Origin: Theobroma cacao
Taxonomy: Eukaryota > Streptophyta > Magnoliopsida > Malvales > Malvaceae
Assembly: GCF_000208745.1 (NCBI RefSeq)
Contig: NC_030854.1
Span: 7,144,432-7,208,431, forward strand
DNA length: 64,000 bases
Direction of reading: 5' to 3'
Part shown: positions 11,660 to 21,641 of the stretch, piece after piece
Layout: each line of letters begins with the position of its first letter
Position numbering within the stretch: the first letter of the stretch is position 1
Notes under the pieces: model-generated
The model's database searches: none
Told to the model about the DNA's origin: nothing
What the model saw: only the letters and a program-made list of their open reading frames with translations
Position numbers and translations under genes: made by a program

Positions 11660-14199
11660 TGTCACGACCTAAATCTCGGGCCATGACCGGCGCATGGGCC
11701 CAATGGACGTAGTCCACTAAGCCAAAGCACGCCTATTAATATAACCTTTTTACCATTCCATTAAAAGTTGCTAAGTCACATTTTATAACTTTGAATCAAA
11801 ATAATATTAAACATTGCCATCTCATAGTGGCATACCAATCAAGTGTACATTATCTACAACATGTATCTTAATAATTTGCATCAAGTTTGTCTATACATCT
11901 CAAAAAGAAAACTCGATTCCCAACGGAGACACCCGAGTGATGTATGGCTACTGAATGCCGAGATACCTACTAAGGAAACGAATCTACAAGGGCACCTTGA
12001 CCTAATTACCGACTGCCTCTTGATCTGAAAACATGAAGTTGAAAACAGTGAGTATAAACCCAGTGAGTGAACAAGAAAGGGAAAAAGCATACCATAAGGA
12101 ATGTTTAATGAAATCATGATGCATTCATTTTTCAAAACAAAGCAATTTATTTTTGTTCTTATTAAACCCTTCATGTAAACCCCACATGAGAAAAATATCA
12201 CTTATTTAAAAGAGTCCATGCTCAACAAAGGATTTGGAGAGTGAAACTTTAATAGCATTCATACGAATCAAGTCAAATAAATGACGGGTCTTCGTTGTAG
12301 CGGAAAGGCATTATCGCTGCAGCGAGAATGAATTTTTGCTGTAGTGACACTGAACTTAAATTATCATCTAGCCGAGGGTTTCTCACCAAACCTCCTCGTT
12401 TTAAACTTAATTCATTTATTCTTTAATGTTGGAAGTCCATGCTCAATTATGGTACCAAAGAAATGGAAAATAGGGCAGCAATCGAATCAAATGAGGAGTA
12501 AAACAAAAAGTTTTTCGTTGCAACGAAATTCATTCTCGCTGCAGTAAAATTTCTAGTCTCAAACAGAAAGTTTCTCGCTACAGCGAGAAGCTACAGTAAC
12601 ATTCTCACTGCAACGAGATTACGGCCAGCACCACCCCTCCAAACTTGAGAGTTTTTCGCTGTAGCGAGAAACAGAGCACTAGCAAAAATTCCCCCATTCC
12701 CTCAAGCAAAGGCCACCCTGTTGACATGACCAACACAACATGAAACTCATATAATTTCCCAAAGTTTAACATGTCAAATTTCACATGCATTTCAACCATT
12801 TACATATTCATGAACTTTCTATAACACACATATCTATACATGTATATATATATATATTCATCATCAAACACACTCTCCCATCGTCATAAGCTCATGTGCA
12901 CTCCCCACTAGCACATGACTGGGTCATCATCGGCTTATGTACACTTCTACTTGCACATAGCCGGGTCCACATCAACATACAAAGAAGCACCCAATGCATA
13001 TCATGCATATTATCATATTGTGATAACACATAAACCATTGTATAGCACATTTTCACAATATAAAATCTCTTCACCAAAAGCTTGTTCCCAAGGTACATTT
13101 TGAAAGGAAAAATGGATAAAATCTTTCAAATGTTTGTACAATTGCATTCATATTCCCAAAACAAATTTTTGAAATGCAAGTCCACTCACCGATATTGTTG
13201 AGCCTTTAACCGACTCTAACTTCACTAATGGTCCAATTGGGATGGTGTGGCTTCTTTGGAACCTATCATCACATTAACATCACCATTAATTCAAGCCACA
13301 TACTTACAAATTCTAAAAGTGATCTCTTAGTTAGCTTTCAATTGCCATTTAAATGGCTATCCATTTTCACAATCCTATCACTTTAAAGTGAATTAACAAT
13401 CTCAACTACAAAATATTCACAAATTCAAATCTCTAATCATTCTCAACACTAAAATTTCAACTCTAATTTACTACTCACTTTAATAGCTTTGAAACTTTGA
13501 AATTCTTTCCAACAATTCTCCAAACTATTGTAAAGCTTCCTCTTTCTCTCTCTAAAACACCTAACTAGTGAGAGAGTGTATGGACACAAGATTTTTTTTT
13601 CAAAGGTTTTAAAGTGAGAGAATGGAAGAGCACAAGGGTTTATGGAAAGGGTGCACCAAAAGCATGAAATTTGGAGCTAGAGAGAGAAAGTTATGAAAAT
13701 TTCATATCAAGCTTCCATGGAGGATGGAAGCAACGTGAGATGGAAGAAGAAGAAGAAGAAAAGCTGCTAGAGAATGTAGAAGCTGCTGGAAGGAAGAGAT
13801 ATTTATAGCCCATGCTTATTCACTCCACTTAAATTACCAAAATGCCCCTCCACAAATTAGCTTATTCTCCTCTAATCTTTTATGCAATCCTTTTACTCTT
13901 TCGACACTGGGACAAAGTCCATAATGGTCTAGAAATGCTTGGGTTCATGAAAACTTAAAAATTCTAACTCGAGGTGAAAAATGGCCATTTTACCCCTACC
14001 GTGAAAATCATTAAAATTTTTGTTTCCTTGTCATTTTACCCATATTTTCATCATTCATTTATGCCTTAGGCCTACTTAGGCCATAATATTGTTTAAAATC
14101 TTACTTTTATTGGCTCACTAAGGAAATGATGAAATTACCCCTGATAAGGGATATCGTGTATATTACTAACTATGAGTCTATAAAAGTCAAGGTCTCACA
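11660..14199 (-). mobile_element. solo LTR, minus strand, CTGCAG-palindrome family
   Basis: Left end TGTCACGACC and right end GGTCTCACA are the mirrored termini of a TGTGAGACC...GGTCGTGACA LTR. A perfect 5-bp target duplication CATAT lies at 11655-11659 and 14200-14204. Length is 2540 bp. Features seen on the minus strand include the CACTCACTGGGTTTATACTCA block (about 12040-12075) shared with the LTRs at 43550 and 33450, a cluster of TCGCTGCAGCGA palindromes (12285-12670), and a TATAAATA box-like site near 13800. There is no internal coding region or second LTR, so it is a solo LTR. Confidence 0.9.
12285..12670. repeat. cluster of CTCGCTGCAGCGAG-type palindromes
   Basis: About eight copies of a palindromic motif appear in 390 bases. 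The core TCGCTGCAGCGA is perfect at 12314-12325. Variants include TTTCGTTGCAACGAAA-like, CTCGCTACAGCGAG and CACTGCAACGAG. Central bases vary between CTGCAG, CTACAG and TTGCAA, but many variants keep arm complementarity. The same motif occurs in the plus-strand relative at 43302-43319. Confidence 0.85.
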
Positions 14200-14814
14200 C
14201 ATATATTGTTCTCTAGCCTAGGTTCATTCGTCTAAACATACATATTTCATTCTAATACCATGGCAGCGCACTTATAGTGCGTTATGCATTACGTGCATTT
14301 AACTTAAATCCCACACACTTAGCCTCCGACCATCGTCTAGCTTGCTAATGAGTCAATTTAACTCTATTTCCCCCTTTAAACAGATCAGACCATCAAAAGA
14401 CTAATTATTCCTAGCTTTCAAAAAATACCAACTTTTCACACAATGAACTACATCTTAGCAATCCAACTATTTAAGCTTAAATCCTTCATTAATGAGCTAA
14501 ACCCATACCTTAGAAGTTAGATTGCATGAGTTTTAGCTCAAAATTCCCAATCCAAGCCAAGGAGGGAAAAATACCAAATCTGGAGAAAAGTCAAATTCAA
14601 AGTTATTAACTAATTTAATTAGAAAATAATTAGTTAAAAACGTTAAATCTTACCTCCATAATGGTTTTCAAAGCTCAAAATAGCTTCAAACTGCTTAGAA
14701 ATTCAATTTGGAGGGTTAAGGTCTCGAACTTTTTAGAGAAAGGAAGAGAAAGCTGAGAGAAAGAGTTGGGTGATATGGCCTGAAATCCCTTTTTATTTTT
14801 GCCTTTCCTCTTTG

Positions 14815-15082
14815 ATGTATCAATAAATTTAGGCAATGTATCGATCCATTTGCCCTAATTTCAAATGAATGTATTGATATATTGGGGAAATGTATTGATA
14901 CTTTTCCCCATGGGTGCTCTCTGCTTCAAATGTATCGATATATTTGGACAATGTATCTATACATGTTCATATTTGGCCAAATCTATACATTCTCAAATGT
15001 GTGATACAATATTCTTCCTTAGGTCTTTGTTGTTCATCTTGCCATGTATGCATCGATACATTAGGGTATGTATCGATAGTTT
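14815..15082. repeat. cluster of ATCGAT-type palindromes (third)
   Basis: Eight or more copies of TGTATCGATACA-like sequence are visible, most with one to three mismatches (for example ATGTATTGATAC, TGTATCGATATA, TGCATCGATACATT, TATGTATCGATAG). It belongs to the older minus-strand solo LTR and is more decayed than the clusters at 7.9 and 9.6 kb. Confidence 0.8.
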
Positions 15083-15402
15083 CACCTCTGTAGGTGTTTC
15101 TAAACTTCCCAAAAGCTTCAAAAATCTAAGTTTAACACTCCAATAGTATTCTCGATTGATATTGCACCTCAAATCATTCATTTAAATTAATCCCATACTC
15201 ATAAACCCACAAACATAATATCAAACTTAAATCAAAACCTCAAATTATGAGATTCATCACATATTTCCTCAAATTTGTCTAAGTGCCAATATGTACACTC
15301 TTAAACACTAGGCATACATATCCCATCATCAAAGTCCTTAAGATTCCACATATTTTAAAAATCGTTCTTAGTTTACATAAAATATGGAAGTGTTATAGGC
15401 TC

Positions 15403-15522
15403 ACACTGTTCAAAAGGGACATTGGGATAAATGGAGCAGTTTTAATGAATTTGATGCCTTAATCCATTTGATTGGTGAAGAATCTATTGTACAAACATTG
15501 TGAGAGGTAACTCATTCGCTAA
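15403..15522 (+). pseudogene. LINE RNase H domain, 3' part
   Basis: After the nested LTR block the reading resumes as W-D-K-W-S-S-F-N-E-F-D-A-L-I-H-L, which fits the distal helix region of plant RNase H domains. A further E-V-T-H-S-L segment fits the C-terminal R-E-x-N-x-x-A-D region with the catalytic aspartate lost. One stop is present. The join to 6690-6953 is supported by the flanking 5-bp duplication GGCTT/GGCTC. Confidence 0.6.
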
Positions 15523-15726
15523 TGTTGGAAATTACGCATGTGTTCTTTCATATGGTTTATTTGTAACATTATTTTGTTTCATAGTTTGTTAGTTTATTAG
15601 TGGTATTACTATAAATAATGTCTACTTTACACATGCTTAAATATCTTGAAGAGTGACTCAATTACTTAACTCTCATAATCAAAAATATAAAAAAATTCCT
15701 CAATTCTTTTTTCTCTTCCACTTTCA
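15523..15726 (+). mobile_element. copia 5' LTR
   Basis: The LTR starts TGTTGGAAATTACGC, a typical Ty1/copia LTR start, and ends ...CTTTCA three bases before a perfect tRNA-Met primer site. Its length of 204 bp suits a small copia LTR. It landed in the tail of the LINE RNase H region. No matching 3' LTR was found. Confidence 0.75.
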
Positions 15727-15729
15727 TCA

Positions 15730-15742
15730 TGGTATCAGAGCC
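15730..15742 (+). promoter_or_regulatory. primer binding site (tRNA-iMet)
   Basis: TGGTATCAGAGCC matches the 3' end complement of plant initiator tRNA-Met used by most copia and many gypsy elements. It lies 3 bases after the LTR end. Confidence 0.9.
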
Positions 15743-16755
15743 AAATTTTGACCTATTTAGTTGGCTTTTTCACAATATTGAGTCAATTCTTGCTTTTTAT
15801 CTTTGCTTTTCTTCAAAATTTGTTGTTGATTTCCTTGTTTTCTTACTAAATCTTGTTATTTTTATAATGGTCAGACCTATGATTCTAGAAACCTTACTTC
15901 TTCCATCATAGGATCCTCAATCACCTTACTTTCTTCATTATTATGATCATTGAAAGTCAATAGTCAATATATCATAAGTTAAACTCAGTGAATTATGCCT
16001 CATAGAGTTTATAGTTCTTATTTGCTTTGTCAATTTGAAACAAATACAAATTTACTGATGGATCAATTAAGGAACCAAAAGCCATGGATAAGTTATATGT
16101 ATCTTGGATTTGTTGCAATAATTTGATACTTGCATGGTTGGTTGAATCAATTTCACCTCCAATTGTTTCTACAATTTTCTACATTAATTCTACCTATCAA
16201 AATTGGAAGACTCTGAAAAAGACGTTTTCTCAACTTGACAATGTGCACTTTTAGTTCACTTTTTCAACTATTAGTCAAGGTATGTAAACTATTGGTGCTT
16301 ACTTCACTAAGCTTAATGCTACCTTGGTGTGATTGTGGTTAATGAAGCACGCTTCAAAAGTATATTAGTCAATATGAAAGGATATTGTCTTCAAATTTCT
16401 TAATGGACTTAATGAGTCATATGCTACATCGAGATCTCAACTTGTACTTATGAAGTCGATTCTTACTTTTGATGAGGTGTACAATTTCATTCTTAAAGAG
16501 AAAACTCATAGATGAATTTCTCATGCTAAGCCTTTTCATGATGCCTTTACTATGACTAGTGTGATAGATGGAAAGAAGAGAAATCTAATCCGATTTGTTC
16601 ACACTGTGATAAAATTGGTCATCTCCGACAAAAATGTTATAAGCTAGTTTGTTTCCCGTCCAATTTTAAGTTTACTAAAAGGAAAACTAATAAGAAAGTG
16701 TCACTAAATGGATATCATGCTAACGATATGGTGGCAATTGTGCAAAATGATTAAT
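15743..16755 (+). pseudogene. copia gag, broken
   Basis: This is the capsid gene of the copia element that begins at 15523. Scattered across frames are blocks typical of the copia gag: DGSIKEPKAMDKLYVSWICCNN-like (about 16035-16120), LAWLVESISPPI and the Y-Q-N-W-K-T-L-K-K-T-F-S-Q run (about 16190-16235). Further on are GAYFTKLNA and FKFLNGLNESYATSRSQL (about 16300-16440). A zinc knuckle reads C-S-H-C-D-K-I-G-H-L-R-Q-K-C at about 16596-16637, a complete CX2CX4HX4C. At least six stops and several frameshifts kill the gene. Protease and pol do not follow. The element stops being recognisable before 17096, where a minus-strand LTR begins. Confidence 0.8.
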
Positions 16756-17095
16756 GTGAAGAATTTGCTAATGTTGTTATTCCTAATTTTTCCTAACAAG
16801 AAATGAGTTTTAAAAATGATGGTTCTTCTCAAAGATCAAACAACTAAATGTGCTAATGATCCACTTTCAATCAATCCAAATACCAATATTGGCATGGATT
16901 CTAATTAGCATGGTCCTTCAATTGTTAACTCTACACTAGTACGTATAATAACCAGTTCATTTTATTCACAAAGTAAAATGTTAAATAGATTTTAATTCAT
17001 GTTTGATTGCAATATCTATATAGTTCAAGTTTAATCTGATTTTAATGGGAAAACTTTCAAAACAAAATCACATTTTTTAACATTCACTAATATTC
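16756..17095. other. post-gag copia debris, nothing recognised
   Basis: No protease motif or open frame is seen. The sequence is AT-rich and ends at the next LTR terminus. Confidence 0.4.
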
Positions 17096-19278
17096 TATCA
17101 TGAACCAAATTTGAGGACCATGACCAGAGTGAAGGTATCAATGGGAGTGACCCTCTTAACCCCTGCAAGTCTAAAATGAACAAATAAATCAAATACTCGA
17201 AATTACCTTACAAGGTTAATCACTAAGGAACTGTATATCAAACATGCATGAACATATTATATCGCATAGGAATGTCATATTAATTTGCACTTCATGTGCT
17301 CAAAATGCAAAAGCAACACATATTAAAGTAACACGTGTAGGTCGTCCTGTGGCAAATACAAAGTGCAGCCATCCCATGGCAAATTTCAAAATACATGTCT
17401 TCCAATACAAGACATAAGCAAAATTTTATCCACAATAGTCAAATGTAAATGACCAAATCAAGTAGGACTAGTGAAGTACGACTTGAAACTAAAGGGTTTA
17501 CGCTTACTAGATGCCATATGTTCACCTACCCAAAATTGACTGAAGTAATGGCTCTTCCCAAAGGATAATGAGCCAAGCAGTTACTAATCCGCAAAAACAA
17601 ATGCATCTTACATGTGTAAGTTATAGATACCATTGTGAGTAGATACGGGGAAAGGGAACAAACTAAATGAGAAAGTGTTTGTCAAAAATACTTTTAAAAA
17701 ATAATGCCAATAATCCATTTCAAACAATATCAAAGTTTTCCTTTCAACCATAACAAATGTTCATAGATTTTGGGAATTCAATCCCCACACAAAATTAAAC
17801 ATCCCATGGTGTGACTTATGTGTCAAGTCTGATCAATTATACAAGAAATCTCATATCATTATCTTGACGAATATAAACTCATTTAAAATGATTTTATAAG
17901 GTTTTGTTGACAACCTATTCATAAGCCTTTGAAATGAGAATAATAGTTTGTAAAACGTTCAAATATTTCCAAGAAAACAATTAATAAATATCAAGTTTAA
18001 AAGTTTTTGTAGAAGATGTTGAGGAAAACAAAGGTTTAGTTTAAAAAATACAATAATGTCAATACCTTTAGAAAACTCTTGAAGAAAACTACTAGATTTT
18101 AAAAATAACATAATCTACACTAAATTGAATAAATCATGTCTAAACACCAAAATCGAGGTAAATATCCAATCCAAAGATCAAGGTCGAAACTAATACCAAA
18201 TCCAAAGGTAGAATTGAAACAAATAGCAAAATCGAGCACCAAGTTTGAAACAATTGTTAAATCCAAAGACCAAAGTCTAAACAAATACCAAATCCAAAGT
18301 TCGAAGTTGAAACAATATAAATTTCAAAGTACAAAATTGAAACAAATATTAAATCCCAATTCTATAGTATCAAATATCATTTTAAATAGGCGCACTAGAT
18401 AGCATGGACAATCAAATCAAAGTGTGCCATAAAACCAAAGTGGTTGGATACATGTGGTCATTAACCGTACATCAAAGGAGGTATGATTGTATCAATTACC
18501 AAACGAAACCAAATCAAAAAGGGTAAGACTCCGTTACCTATCCAATCAAAGCTAAGCATTGTGCACAATGACTAGTGGCTGCTATCACTAGCTAAAGGTC
18601 CATAACGCAAGTAGGCTCCACTAAAACTTTTTGTTTTATATTTCCAATTATTCAAATGTTTGTTTTCAAGTGAAAAGGTGAATCCATTCACCATCTAAGA
18701 TCAAAGGGTTCAAAACAAAATGCAGTCAAAATGTCTAAAGTCCATTTCCAAACAAAGGATGACTTCAATCACCAACACAATAGAAGTTTTAAGTAAAGAA
18801 TAAATCAAAGTTATCACTCTCAAAGACAGATTGACCCATGCTAGGGTTTATGGAAGAGTATTCATTTTTTTTTCACTCCAAGTTTCTAAATCATCAATCA
18901 TCTAAATAACCATAGACATACTAATTTTGAGGCATCAAACATTTGAAAGGCTTGTTCCCCATGCTCAAAACCAAATACATAATAACATATTTACATAGTA
19001 TACATAGATTTCATGAAACAAACTTGAAACCGTTCTTCACATCACAAAGTTCATCAAAATACATTTTAATGAAAGGTTGTAGAATAGGCATGCTTAATTA
19101 TATCAAAATAATTAAACACATCTACCCACTTCTTACAGCATGCCTTTTCTTCTTATCATCTTTTGTTGAAAGCTCAACTTCTTCAACAAACTCAAAATAC
19201 TCCAATAGCATCTGAATGATGTTTAATCATCAATATTCTCAAATACCCATAATAATTTCATAATACCTTGAATACCCA
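17096..19278 (-). mobile_element. minus-strand LTR remnant, distal part
   Basis: TATCATGAACCAAATTTGAG at 17096 fits a decayed minus-strand LTR 3' terminus (TGTCACGAACC...), followed by the GACCATGACC block seen near the ends of related LTRs. The body is non-coding and contains a 30-bp minisatellite (18165-18355). It is interrupted at 19279 by a solo LTR with target duplication ACCCA (19274-19278 and 31603-31607), so the sequence from 31608 is its continuation. I could not define its right end or a target duplication for it. Confidence 0.45.
18165..18355. repeat. minisatellite, 30-31 bp x about 6
   Basis: Imperfect tandem copies of 'CCAAAG-CAAAGTTGAAACAAATACCAAAT' run without gaps. The periods of 30 and 31 bases are mixed, which would shift frames, so the 88-codon open frame over it is not coding. 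It lies in the minus-strand LTR remnant. Confidence 0.8.
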
Positions 19279-21641
19279 TGTCACAACCCGGTACTCTCCT
19301 CGAGCTCGTAACAATCGCCACGATGTCTCGATAGACATTCATTACCCGGAATGCCAATCGAAACCCCGCAAGGCTTTAATATCAGTTTTCTCACCTCCCC
19401 TGCGAGCAACAGTTGTTAATATCATATTTTAAAAGATTATAAGCTATTTCCAAACCAAAACAATAAAAAAAATAATTTTCGTCTCACAGGGGTATTTTGG
19501 TCATTTTTCCTCAAAAATTTTGAAACCATCTAAAAATGTAGTATATGAGTGAAAGATACATATTTCATAACTAAAAATAAATTTAGATGTCTAAAACATT
19601 CATTTAAAGTGAAATGATAGCTATTAAAATAAAGTAAAAATATTAAATAAAATATTCTATTTTCTTATAAAATAATATTTATAGAGATATCCGTAAATAA
19701 TTTTTGTAATGTAAAAGCAAAATAAATTCGTACATACAGTAACACAGATAACTAGAGTATATAATTTAATTTACAATGACGTGTGGGCCCCTGAATGACC
19801 AAAAGTAACGAAGGCTGCGAACTTACGATTTTTAAGAATGCAAATCCAACTGTAGCCCTCGATGAAATCAGCTATCTACAGACTAACCTGAGCTTGAAAT
19901 GGGTGGAAAGGAGGGTGGTGAGTTTATATAAACTCAGTGACTAAACAAACATCATCTAAAATATCTAAAGCCGAGTAAATGGAGACAACTTAAAATAGTT
20001 TATCGTACGATGATTCATAACGTTTCAAACTCATTTCAACTAAATAAAATAAATTCATTTCACTCAATTAATCAACATGGCTTATGAATTTCATAAAAAT
20101 TTGGCTCGTGCCAAAACTTATTCTCAAGGATACCTTGGCTGAGGCATCTAACCGAGTCTGCCAAGGCTATTAAAGAATAGTTCATATACGCATAAAACAC
20201 ATTTCTTTTCGTTTAAAAGCATAGTCGTTCCTTGGCGTTGGCTGAGTTCACTCTCACGTGATGTTTAGCGTGTAGTGAACTCTAAAGCTTTACCTTAGGA
20301 GATACCCTCCGCGCCTCTGGTACTAAAGTAAATATAAAGGGGTTTACTGTTCCCCTCTAATAGGCTGGTCCATAGAAACCCGCCCATTGCAGTAAGCTAA
20401 TCGATATCCCACCAAATCAATAAAATTCCAATAGCATGACGTGGCAATTATTTTACAACATAGCATGTCAAGGCAAAACAACAGTTCATATATGTTTAGC
20501 ATAATTACCAATCCAGCCACTCATGCCCACATTATCATAAGCCATTCAATTCAAACGATGATTTATAACACAACAAATAGTCTCCAATTACTCCATTCTC
20601 CAAGCCATCATTCAATTTCAAGACAATTTTATAAAATCATTTCGTTTAATCACATTTTGCTTATATAAACATAAAGATTTACCATTTAAACTCATTTTTC
20701 TATAAAATCACAAAAACGAATAAAAACTACTTTAGATAATTAAGACGATAATAAGGTTACTCACAATATCAGGAGTTGAGGTACTCATAGTCCCGGTCTT
20801 CGGGTACAATCGCCTCACCCTTATCGAAAGTTTCACCACCTAGACATAATGCACAACAAGCAATTTACTGTATTTGTGATAAACTGTTATAAAACTAATT
20901 TAGGCTCTATATGAATGCATGAAATGGGATGTGAAATGTTTGAATTATTATCTAAATACGGTGTTCTATGTAGGTTTAATTGTGCATGGGGCTGAAATGG
21001 TATTGACCTAATTCACACTATACACAGGTTAATTGGCCAAAATATCCAATTCAACTCTAAATAAATTCATTTCACTTTCAATACTCCAAATCATCAAATA
21101 TAAGCTAGATAACATGAATCATCCTCAACATTTTCTCTTGGAAAATTCGGCCATGGTGGGTGCATAAACACTATGGTTTTTCATGCTTGATTTTTACACC
21201 ATAAATCATTAATTCCTAACCAAATCACTTGAAATAAAATCAAATCCACCATCAACATACTATAAGGAAGATTCGGCCAATAAGGGTGATGGAAGAACAT
21301 GAATTTTTCCTGTTTGCTTTTCAAGCTACACATCACCAACCAACTAAAAACACTAGAATAACATGTTTTCTAGCTAAATCCAAGATCAAAACCCCTCCCC
21401 CCATGTCTGGCCAACAAAGGTATCTTCATGCAAACTTGATTCTCAACCATGGAAAATGAAAAATAATGCATAGGAAAGGTAGATCACAGGCTAAAATCAA
21501 GAAATTTTACCTTTTGTCACTTGATTCCTTGAAATCCACCAATTTTTCCTTGAATTTTTGCTTACTAGGGTTTGTTCTTTCTTTCTTTCCTCTTTTCCTT
21601 AGGGAGGTCGAACATATGGGAGTGAAATGAGTGAGTCATGT

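Larger units (their letters stand above)
6954..15397 (-). mobile_element. solo LTR, minus strand, split by two later LTRs
   Basis: The left end begins TGTCAAGACCC, the minus-strand form of the LTR 3' terminus used by related LTRs here. The right end is ...AGTGTTATA, a decayed ...CA. GGCTT (6949-6953) and GGCTC (15398-15402) form a 5-bp target duplication with one mismatch. The LTR itself is about 2.65 kb: 6954-7334, 10579-11659 and 14205-15397. It is interrupted by solo LTRs at 7335-10573 and 11660-14199. An R-like CACTCAGTGAGTG lies at about 10625 and a cluster of ATCGAT-centred palindromes at 14815-15082. No internal coding region remains, so it is a solo LTR left by LTR-LTR recombination. 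Confidence 0.7.
2248..15522 (+). mobile_element. degenerate plant L1-type LINE, split by LTR insertions
   Basis: The plus strand shows the collinear domain order of a plant L1 LINE: ORF1-like tail (about 2300-2574), AP endonuclease (about 3016-4010), reverse transcriptase (about 4220-5640), zinc-binding region (about 6125-6360) and RNase H (6690-6953, resuming at 15403-15522). Many stops and frameshifts mean no domain is translatable as a whole. The RNase H region is cut by a nested LTR block (6954-15397). Sequence on both sides of that block reads as one interrupted RNase H region, and a 5-bp duplication (GGCTT/GGCTC) flanks the block. The extreme 3' end and poly-A were not found. A copia LTR begins at 15523, so the tail was probably truncated or displaced by that insertion. 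Confidence 0.8.

Noticed and set aside
15523..17095. Linking the copia gag at 15743 to the copia pol at 37359-40970 as one element
   Set aside because: Both regions contain their own gag C-terminus and zinc knuckle, and their LTR starts differ (TGTTGGAAATTACGC against TGTTAGGAATTTGAG).
18136..18402. 88-codon open frame
   Set aside because: It covers a 30/31-bp minisatellite. Period mixing and the lack of any family motif argue against a gene.
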